Source of the DNA: Stichopus chloronotus
Taxonomy: Eukaryota > Echinodermata > Holothuroidea > Aspidochirotida > Stichopodidae
Direction: 5' to 3'
Assembly (NCBI GenBank): GCA_021234535.1
Contig: CM037848.1
Location: 14,091,444-14,155,443 of the forward strand
Length of the DNA stretch: 64,000 nt
Shown here: positions 61,001-64,000 of the stretch, piece by piece
How positions within the stretch are numbered: the stretch's first letter is position 1
Layout: every line of letters starts with the position of its first letter
The notes under the pieces: model-generated
Databases searched by the model: none
What the model was told of the DNA's origin: nothing
The model's input: the letters and a program-made list of their open reading frames with translations, nothing else
Position numbers and translations under genes: made by a program

Positions 61001-64000
61001 AATATCTTCAAGAAGTGTTCATGACAAAAGCCCACACGGATGCTGTGGCTGAATTGATAAAGCGAGGTTGCATTTTAAGCTACGATGGGATTTGGGATGG
61101 GAATCGGGATTCTATCCTTGGCTGGGTCCCAGTGAGTAATTTGAGGTTTTCCTTTCCAAACTGACCTTGTGAAAAAGAGATACCACGCTTAAACCAAAAT
61201 CGTCAAGCTAGTTGTCACCCGACACAAAATAGTATAAGCCAGGCTTCCTCCACACTAGTGTGGTCACTCATTGTAACAGAAGTCATGAAAGAACAGCATG
61301 GTCCTTCAAGATCTGAATTATAATTATGATATTCTGATAATTTTGACGATCTTGGTGTCTAGTTACCGCCCATTTATAGTTAATGTGACAAAATGCTAGC
61401 CAAAACTTCCAGTATGCTTTCTTGTCATGTGTCAATTTATTGACGTGATTGCTTTAGTGCTTCCCACCAACACTCAGTACTGAAGTTGTTAGTACATTCT
61501 TCTTTGTTGTACTGTACTGTAAATGCAATGCAGTCCTGCCAAAATTTATGTCAAAAATTTCACTCACTATAAAGAACACAGCGTACATCCTCCAGGGCTT
61601 TTTTTATTTTTATTTTTCTCTTATGTACTGTATCCCACCGCCCCTGCAGGGATTTTGTATAGAGCAGAGTGAATGCAGGCCAAGTATGTTACATGGGTGG
61701 AGTGTAATGTTGGATATTTTGAAAATGTTTACTTGCACACTGTTGTGATGAAAAATGTCTTACATTTCACAAAATCATTTTGTCGCATTGCCACGTTTTC
61801 AATCAGCCACCTTAATCAAAAAGCATCCTCTCTCCTAAAATGTATCACAAGTGGTTTCTCCATAGTTCAAATTCACAGCAAAGAGTATACCTGTAGACAA
61901 GAAAAAAAAAAAACAAGAAACAAATCTTACGAATAGCAACCACCATCATCACATTCTTGACATTGTTTTTGCGTCACAATTAGCCTATATCTATGTCAAA
62001 TGGCGGTGCAAGACAGGACACAGATCTCAGATCTGGCTCTATGACTATGACACTGTCTCAAAACATGGGTTTTACATTGAAGGATAGAAGAATTTTAGTC
62101 ATGGTTGTCATGTGTGTATGTTGGTAGTACACTCACCTGTGTCAGATCATCAGAGTTAGTCCGGAGTAATCTTACAGACCTACAAGAACTAGACAAAAAG
62201 ATACCAGACAGGATTTGTGGTTAGTGATTACCCCCCCCCCCTTCATGATATGCAAACTTACCCCAGGAGCATCAGAGGTAATTTACCCTTCTTCCCACTC
62301 CCTTCACTCTCAGTTACAAGCCACTGATCTAACAATATCTATAGACAGTTAGCCTAGGAGAGGGGACATTGAAGCATTATGCCACTTATCACATTGACAG
62401 TTAAAAAGAACATCAAAAAGATTCTACATAGGTTTGTAGAGATGAGGAAGGTAGACATAAGAAGATGAGGCAGGGATAGGTACGTAGGGAGATGAGGCAC
62501 TGAGAGATATGACAGTGAGGGGTAGGAAGATGGAGAATGGAAGATGGAGGGTAAGGAGATGAGGGAGGGATAGAAGTTCTTGAGAGAGGATAGGGAGATC
62601 ATAGAAGAAAGAGGGATGAGGAGATAAAGGAAAGAGGATGAAGGAGGTGAGGGTAGAGGAGTGAGAGATAAGGAGTTAAAAACATTGAGATGTGGAGTGG
62701 AGGGTGGAGAGGTAAATGGTAGGTAGGAAAGTGACAGGGGAGAGATACATTAAGGAGATGAGGGAGGAAGTAAAAGTTAGATGAGGAAGATGTGGGAGGG
62801 TTAGGGGGATAAAGGGTGTAGGGATACAGTATGTGAAGGTGATAATTGAGAGGTACCCTAATTGATGAATAGACAGTGCTACATTACAAGAACTACACCT
62901 TCAATTAAGCATACGTGTCTCAATTTTACATACACTGTAAGAAAAACATAAAAAAGACTTATTCTTAGCAGAGTTTTTAAGGGGGAACATTTGTAACATT
63001 GACTCTGTCAATTGATATCATGTTCACTTCTTTTACATCTAGCATTTGCTTTCACCAGACTGGCTCTACAGTATATTTTTTTCCAGGGAAAGGGTAATGT
63101 GCAGGTTAAGTTGTGTTGAGTACAGTGAGCCCACCATGAATGGGTCGGAACAGTGCTCCAGGTTATTTAACAGGCAAGGGGTAACAATAATGATGTATGG
63201 GCCCGACCCTTTATATTAAACATGCATGCATTTCAGATATCTTAGCTACAATCAATGTCAACCCACTGTACTTGCTGCAGGCCTGTAGAGGACCTTATAG
63301 CAGAAGCTGGTTGTCTGTTTCAAACAAGCTGCTGATATGACAGGTCTACCACTTTCCTACAAGTAACTTTCAATGCATTCACAAGAACCCAGGTAAAGGT
63401 GACCAAACCTGCCGTACAGACTTAAAAAACTGTAACAGTCGCATTCTCCCAAAGCTCTCTCCACTGCCTCTTGGCATTGTTCATCCTTTGTGTAATATTG
63501 ACAGTTCAAATCCTATTTTGACCAGTGGTGGCATGGGGGAGACACCCTTCTTGAGGGTTCAAAGGTTCAAGTGGTGCCCATGATCACTTACTTGATACCC
63601 AAAACTGTGGAAATACTGCCAACTGTGGTTAATAGCACGGAGCAGACCCCAAAATTGTTGAGTGCAAATACCCCTTCCCTTCCTAGATTGCTGTAAACTG
63701 CATCACTAGGTTCCACAGGTTCGATATTAGACTGCAACTTGAAAATCCGCTGAGCTGCGGGGCTGTTCCCCCTCCCACCCAGTCATGCTGTCATTGATCT
63801 TGACAACAGCCTGACACTGTCGTTGAGGATGTAAAGTTTAGGAAAATTAAACTAAATTTTCTTTGACTCAACAGCTTTTTTTTTTTTTAAACATCTTCAC
63901 TTGCTTTGCAATATTCAGCAAGGTCTGTTTTGTTAAAAGCATGCAGAAAGTGTTCAATACAGTGTATGATGTACCGTAGACTTGTGCACAGATTTGGGGA
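58088..64000. other. Region without recognised gene
   Basis: This may be intron of a gene starting near 57918, or intergenic DNA. One frame at about 60984-61131 (+) ends in a strong donor (CCCA|GTGAGT) and reads LQEVFMTKAHTDAVAELIKR then GWVP; it is exon-like but unrecognised. Also present are TACTGTA-rich patches (59-61.5 kb), a C11 run near 62230 and a purine-rich tract (62421-62850). Nothing else can be supported. Confidence 0.4.
62421..62850 (+). repeat. Purine-rich (GA) tract, degenerate GGAGATGAGG units
   Basis: About 430 bases with strong G/A bias on the + strand. GAGATGAGG, GGAAGATGGAGG and GGGAGGGATAG recur irregularly, a decayed GA-type minisatellite. The antisense 82-codon Ser/Leu/Pro-rich frame here (62354-62602) is a product of the bias. 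Confidence 0.75.

Overview
The window looks like animal nuclear DNA, AT-rich, with spliced genes, GT-AG introns, long stretches without genes, microsatellites and decayed dispersed repeats. A complete motile-cilium gene, a secreted C-type lectin/PAN protein and AGGTCA-rich intronic repeats together suggest a marine invertebrate deuterostome. An echinoderm, perhaps a sea cucumber, is my best guess; this is inference and no marker in the window proves it. No CRISPR array, operon, rRNA gene or convincing viral gene was seen.

Layout. Positions 1-16.27 kb hold no gene I can support. They carry two copies of a dispersed repeat and are strikingly rich in the words TACTGTA/TACAGTA. Positions 16.27-17.79 kb form an inverted-repeat (foldback-like) element enclosing a GACTGCG-rich minisatellite. 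Positions 19.3-21.6 kb contain a probable dispersed repeat and two AT-rich arrays built from the same short palindromic unit. Positions 23.09-27.76 kb (+) hold a four-exon gene for a predicted 338-residue secreted protein: signal peptide, C-type lectin-like domain, Thr-rich mucin-like linker, C-terminal PAN/apple-like domain. All of its introns are phase 1. Positions 27.8-34.8 kb contain no recognised gene.

Positions 34.79-50.15 kb (+) hold a complete 16-coding-exon gene for ODAD2 (formerly ARMC4), the armadillo-repeat subunit of the outer dynein arm docking complex. The joined exons read through without a break to 1,046 residues, essentially the human length, and the reading frame is kept at all 15 introns. 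Positions 50.2-57.9 kb hold a long pyrimidine-rich tract and an inverted copy of the dispersed repeat from 10.5 kb. A possible first coding exon of an unidentified + strand gene lies at 57.92-58.09 kb. The rest, to 64 kb, has no recognised gene but includes a purine-rich tract at 62.4-62.85 kb.

The two solid genes share a strand but have unrelated roles: ciliary motility, and extracellular recognition or immunity/matrix. Nothing suggests they act together. The most unusual items are the lectin-mucin-PAN architecture with a non-canonical sugar-binding site, a stronger in-frame cryptic splice donor inside an ODAD2 exon, nuclear-receptor-like half-site arrays in ODAD2 intron 3, and the foldback element.
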